A stretch of DNA of 8,128 nucleotides from JAFTYR01 sp964571375 (lineage in GTDB: Bacteria; Pseudomonadota; Gammaproteobacteria; Burkholderiales; Burkholderiaceae_F): the NCBI GenBank assembly GCA_964571375.1, contig CAZNBL010000058.1, positions 1 through 8,128 of the forward strand, in the 5' to 3' direction. Every line of letters starts with the position of its first letter. Position 1 is the stretch's first letter. This document shows, in pieces, positions 5,127 to 8,128 of this stretch. Below the pieces are notes generated by a model. That model had not been told where the DNA came from, did no database searches, and saw nothing but the letters and a program-made list of their open reading frames with translations. The position numbers and the translations under genes are program-made.

Positions 5127-6531
5127 AAAGCTTGCGCCAGTCGGTGATTTTGCCGGTGACGGCGGCAGCGGCCGCCATTCTCGGACTTGCCAGGTGAGTT
5201 CTTGCACCTCTGCCCTGACGGCCGACGAAATTACGGTTGGTAGTCGAGACACACCTTGTGCCGGAAGCCAGAATATCGTCGTTCATTGCCAAGCAGAGAG
5301 CACAGCCGCTCATACGCCACTCGAACCCGGCGTCTTTAAAGATCTGAGCGATACCTTCCCGTTCGGCCTCGCGTCTCACAGCCATAGAACCCGGAACCAC
5401 CTGAGCTCTTACGCCGGGAGCGACTTTTCTGCCGCGAAGAACCTCTGCGGCGGCTCTGAGATCCTCTAACCGGGCATTGGTGCAGGAGCCGATATAGACG
5501 TGATCGACCGGAGTGCCTTCGATTGCCTCTCCGCTCTTTAAACCCTGGTATTCCAGGCCGCGCTCGGCGGCGTCGCGATCCACGGGATCGGTAAAGGAAG
5601 CGGCTTCGGGAATGACTTCATCGATGCCGATCACCTGATCGGGGCTCACCCCCCAGGTAATCATCGGAGAGACGTTCGAAGCGTCGATCTCGACCGTCTT
5701 GTCGTAGACGGCACCTTCGTCGCTGTAGAGCGTCTTCCAATATTCTTTAGCCTGCGCCCACTCTTCTTCGCTCATCAGGGCGTGTTCCTTTACCCAGGCT
5801 TCGGCCTTTTCATCGGGTGCGATGACGGCGCCGCGGGAACCCGCTTCTACCGTTAAGTTGCAAAGCGTCATGCGGCCTTCGATCGGAAGAGCCTTAACGG
5901 CAGAACCCGTGTATTCGACGATATGACCCAAAGCACCGCGGGCAGAAATCTTTCTTAATACGGCAAGCGCCAGGTCTTTTGCCTCACTGCCTTCGGGGAG
6001 CTCTCCCGTAATATGAATACGCATCTTTTTCGGGATGCGGTAAACCAAAGTCGACGTTGCCAGCACGTGTTCGATTTCCGATGTACCGATACCGAATGCC
6101 AATGTGCCCAATGCGCCGTGCGTAGTGGTGTGGCTGTCGCCGCAGATGACGACCATGCCGGGGCGGACCAGGCCCTGCTCGTCCATCAGGACGTGCTCGA
6201 CCCCCTGATAAGGGTCGTTGGTACCGTAGAAGGCTTCGATACCGAAGTCGCGGCAGTTCTTCTCTAAACTGGATGCCTGAAGCGCGCTTGCCTTGTCTTC
6301 AATAATGCGGGGAATCTTCGGAGTAGACGGAATAATATGGTCGACAACGCAAAGATGGCTTTCCGGAGAAAATACGCCGCATCCGCGCTCTCTCACGCCG
6401 GTGAAGGCCTGGGGACTGGTGTATTCGTTGGCGAAATGAGTATCTACATAAAGCAGAACGTTATCTGCGTCGATTCTCTTGACGGTATGAGCTTCGAGAA
6501 TCTTTTCGAAAATCGTCTGAGGTTTGGTCAT
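5125..6531 (-). CDS. leuC: 3-isopropylmalate dehydratase, large subunit (LeuC)
   Basis: This is the aconitase-superfamily subunit that carries the [4Fe-4S] cluster and acts with LeuD. Start choice: the frame opens at ATG 6555, but ATG 6531 (MTKPQTIFEKILEAH) is preferred. It matches the usual LeuC N-terminus, has AAGGG a few bases upstream, and gives 468 residues, close to the family's roughly 466. In that numbering, cluster cysteines are Cys350 (GSCTN), Cys410 and Cys413 (SGCALC). CGDSHTTTHGALGTLAFGIGTSE near residues 130-152 and the C-terminal CVSTTNRNFVGRQG and RTHLASPRMAAAAA are characteristic. All key residues are present, so the protein should be active. It is first in an operon with leuD, and its GC-richer codons fit a native chromosomal gene, unlike the genes left of 4440. 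Confidence 0.96.
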   Translation of the reverse strand: MTKPQTIFEKILEAHTVKRIDADNVLLYVDTHFANEYTSPQAFTGVRERGCGVFSPESHLCVVDHIIPSTPKIPRIIEDKASALQASSLEKNCRDFGIEAFYGTNDPYQGVEHVLMDEQGLVRPGMVVICGDSHTTTHGALGTLAFGIGTSEIEHVLATSTLVYRIPKKMRIHITGELPEGSEAKDLALAVLRKISARGALGHIVEYTGSAVKALPIEGRMTLCNLTVEAGSRGAVIAPDEKAEAWVKEHALMSEEEWAQAKEYWKTLYSDEGAVYDKTVEIDASNVSPMITWGVSPDQVIGIDEVIPEAASFTDPVDRDAAERGLEYQGLKSGEAIEGTPVDHVYIGSCTNARLEDLRAAAEVLRGRKVAPGVRAQVVPGSMAVRREAEREGIAQIFKDAGFEWRMSGCALCLAMNDDILASGTRCVSTTNRNFVGRQGRGARTHLASPRMAAAAAVTGKITDWRKL

Positions 6532-6626
6532 GTCATTCCCTTCGGTCTGAATCATGGGGTTCGTAGAATTTCTTCTCGATATTCTATATAATTCTTTCTG
6601 CGATTTATAGATTTTTTTATATTTTT
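6532..6626. promoter_or_regulatory. Divergent leuC / YheO-type regulator promoter region
   Basis: This short AT-rich spacer separates two divergent genes. On the plus strand TATAAT (6587-6592) is a perfect -10, giving a start near 6599 and a leader of about 28 bases; no good -35 is visible. On the minus strand TATAGA lies in the same AT-rich tract and could serve leuC. Bases 6602-6626 are mostly T and A, and no Shine-Dalgarno precedes the regulator ATG, so translation may use an AU-rich S1-type site. Overlapping promoters would allow the regulator to affect both genes; this is inference. Confidence 0.45.
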
Positions 6627-7265
6627 ATGCATCCGCTTCTTGAACCCTATGTCCGCGTAGCCGACCTTATTGTCGGAACCTTCGGCAGCGACTGCGACGT
6701 GATCCTGCACGATCTCACGCAACCGAGACGCTCCGTGGTGTACGTTGCCAACGATTCCGTCACGCATCGCGAAACGGGCAGCGGCTTCCGTCACCTGGTA
6801 CGTGAACTCTTAAAGAAGCCCGAAAATGCCGACGGCATGGTGCTCAATTACTACTTTGACGACCACGGCAAACGCATCCGCTCTTCTTTCCTTCTGATCC
6901 GCGACGAGGAAAAGAAACTGATCGGCGCGCTCTGTATCAACGTCGACACCACGAGAACCACGCAGGCACTGGCGTTGCTCGAATCGATGCTGCCCGGATA
7001 TAAAGAAGTCAAACCCGCATCCCGAACCCCGGAATCGGCGAATGTGAACGACATCGTCAATGAATTCATCGACCGCATGATCGATGAAATTCCGCCCGGA
7101 AAACTCTCGAGAGAGAAAAGACTTGAACTTATCAGCTTTATGCATTCAAGAGGCGTATTTCTGATGAAGGGCGCAGTCGACTATGTCTCGAGCCGCCTCG
7201 GCATTGCCAAAGTTACGATTTACAGTGACTTGGACAGCATTAAAAATCAAAAGGTTATCGAATAA
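6627..7265 (+). CDS. YheO/DauR-like transcriptional regulator (PAS-like domain plus HTH)
   Basis: This 212-residue protein has an N-terminal YheO-like PAS domain (about 5-112; DCDVILHDL at 22-30, ...SSFLLIRDEEKKLIGALCINVD at 86-107). A linker follows, then a C-terminal helix-turn-helix (about 155-208) in which GVFLMKGAVDYVSSRLGIAKVTIYSDLDSI fits the HTH_22 pattern. DauR of Pseudomonas, of the same family, controls D-arginine catabolism, but the ligand here cannot be read from the sequence. The ATG at 6627 is used because the domain begins directly after it; no ribosome site is seen. The gene is transcribed alone, divergently from leuCD, and ends at a strong terminator. Autoregulation or an effect on leuCD is possible from the layout only. 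Confidence 0.82.
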   Translation: MHPLLEPYVRVADLIVGTFGSDCDVILHDLTQPRRSVVYVANDSVTHRETGSGFRHLVRELLKKPENADGMVLNYYFDDHGKRIRSSFLLIRDEEKKLIGALCINVDTTRTTQALALLESMLPGYKEVKPASRTPESANVNDIVNEFIDRMIDEIPPGKLSREKRLELISFMHSRGVFLMKGAVDYVSSRLGIAKVTIYSDLDSIKNQKVIE

Positions 7266-7330
7266 GTACAAACATATCTTCTCAAAACAGTTTTGAAACC
7301 GTGTTCCGACCACCTCAAACCCGGAACGAC

Positions 7331-7371
7331 GCCGGTACCGCCCCGACCTTTGCGGTACCGGCTCTTTTTTT
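7331..7371 (+). terminator. Strong rho-independent terminator of the YheO-type regulator gene
   Basis: GCCGGTACCGC (7331-7341) and GCGGTACCGGC (7352-7362) form a perfect 11-bp stem with a 10-base loop. TCTTTTTTT (7363-7371) follows directly. It starts 65 bases after the stop codon. Confidence 0.93.
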
Positions 7372-7401
7372 GCGTTGAACCCCGGCCGGAAACGCTCATC
7401 C

Positions 7402-7431
7402 TTGTCGCCCGCGGGCTTTTCCCGTTATGCT
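7402..7431 (+). promoter_or_regulatory. Weak candidate promoter for the DUF2868-type gene
   Basis: TTGTCG (7402-7407) and TATGCT (7426-7431) are separated by 18 bases, each matching 4 of 6 consensus bases. The strong terminator just upstream implies that the next gene needs its own promoter in 7372-7484. GCCCGCGGGC, a 10-bp palindrome, lies between the two boxes. Confidence 0.25.
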
Positions 7432-7484
7432 TAGAAAATCGATTCAATCAAAGGGAATAAGGCGGATGAGTCCGTCGCAATGAC

Positions 7485-8128
7485 ATGAACTATCGGGAAG
7501 CATCAACGCTTTTATGGATGCAGATTCAGGAGAAGACTGCTCTCAAAGAAGGCCGTCTTACGCCGCAGGATGCCTCTGCCGTCACCAAAGAAGCTTCCAA
7601 GCAGGTAGGAGAAGCCTCGGACCCCGTTGCTTTTCTGTCAGTAAGAGCCGCTTTGCTTGCGAAAAAGCACTTCCCGCAGAATACCGATGCCCCGATGATG
7701 CTTAGAACCTGGGCTGTAACGGGCGCCGTTCTGTTAATCAGCTTTATTGTCGGTCTTACCGCACAGCAGATCGCCTCCGATACGCATCGGATCAACCTGC
7801 TCTCGCCCCCGCTTATTCTTTTTATTCTCTGGAATCTGGCGGTTTATCTTTGTCTCTTCGCTTCATTTATTGCGAAAACCGTTTTAAAACGTGAAGTTAC
7901 CTCACCGATCCGTCGTCATCTGAGCAATCTCATTTTGAGAATTGTCCGCCGGAGCGGTAAAGAAAAAGCGGCTGTTGCTTTCTGGGCCGAGATGGTTCCG
8001 ATGTGCCGAAAAAGCATCGGTGCCTACGTTGCCTTTTTACTTCACGGCGCAGCCGTGATGCTTACGTTCGGCTTCATTGCCGGCATGAGCCTAAGAGGCT
8101 TTTCCATCGCCTATACGGCCGGTTGGGA
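7485..8128 (+). CDS. DUF2868-like membrane protein, N-terminal 214 residues (runs off right edge)
   Basis: The frame from ATG 7485 stays open to the window end; an in-frame TGA lies just upstream, and no better start is seen. The soluble N-terminus (MNYREASTLLWMQIQEKTAL..., to about 72) contains VRAALLAKKH near 53-62. Predicted membrane helices are at about 74-92, 107-131 and 179-200, with a basic stretch between the second and third. The end, FGFIAGMSLRGFSIAYTAGW, resembles the DUF2868 hallmark 'G...RG....Y.AGW', which is usually followed by 'ES'. In proteobacteria, DUF2868 genes often precede a DUF3482 GTPase gene, so one is expected to the right. The family has no established function that I can name. 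The ribosome site is weak (AAGGCGGA lies about 20 bases upstream). Confidence 0.7.
   Translation, partial: MNYREASTLLWMQIQEKTALKEGRLTPQDASAVTKEASKQVGEASDPVAFLSVRAALLAKKHFPQNTDAPMMLRTWAVTGAVLLISFIVGLTAQQIASDTHRINLLSPPLILFILWNLAVYLCLFASFIAKTVLKREVTSPIRRHLSNLILRIVRRSGKEKAAVAFWAEMVPMCRKSIGAYVAFLLHGAAVMLTFGFIAGMSLRGFSIAYTAGW

Noticed and set aside
4400..5128. Long plus-strand frame of 242 codons opposite leuD
   Set aside because: It is the antisense shadow of leuD; the leuD frame has full family motifs, and the antisense product resembles nothing.
7514..7705. Plus-strand 63-codon frame beginning at ATG 7514
   Set aside because: It is a shadow of the DUF2868-type frame that starts at 7485 and stays open with membrane helices to the window end.
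1..8128. CRISPR array, tRNA or rRNA genes
   Set aside because: No regularly spaced repeats and no cloverleaf or rRNA-like conserved stretches were seen on reading both strands.

Overview
The window looks like a proteobacterial chromosome, possibly a gut-type betaproteobacterium such as the Sutterella group. That guess rests only on the pairing of a short-form leuCD pair, a YheO-type regulator and a DUF2868 membrane protein, plus the moderately GC-rich codon use of the right half. The window has two parts. Positions 1 to about 4440 are visibly AT-richer and read as an acquired island. Positions 4440 to 8128 are GC-richer and carry ordinary housekeeping genes.

Island (1-4440): leftward-transcribed genes encode a RecQ-family helicase with a ComF-like phosphoribosyltransferase (PRTase) domain at its C-terminus (502-2532) and, 2 bases downstream, a DprA-like protein that runs off the left edge (1-499). 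Helicase, PRTase and DprA are the same protein types as ComFA, ComFC and DprA of natural transformation. Here two are fused and the third is adjacent, which suggests one DNA-handling module, probably a phage or plasmid defence system. Upstream lies a 540-base gene-poor stretch holding several inverted repeats and a degenerate copy of the leuD 3' end (2841-2979). A rightward gene follows (main frame 3225-4172, apparent true start near 3074 in another frame). It encodes an unrecognised protein with a long glycine-rich hydrophobic segment.

Housekeeping part: leuC-leuD (leftward, 6531-4448) encode isopropylmalate isomerase of leucine biosynthesis. A YheO/PAS-type transcriptional regulator is divergent from leuC (6627-7265) and ends in a strong terminator. 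The start of a DUF2868-type membrane protein follows and leaves on the right.

The most informative structural feature is the direct duplication of the leuD 3' end (4440-4604 and 2841-2979). It brackets the glycine-rich gene and contains a perfectly conserved 37-bp core inside otherwise decayed sequence. This indicates that the 3' end of leuD served as an insertion site, with the intact end kept on leuD and a displaced remnant left 1.6 kb downstream. No integrase or transposase is visible in the window.
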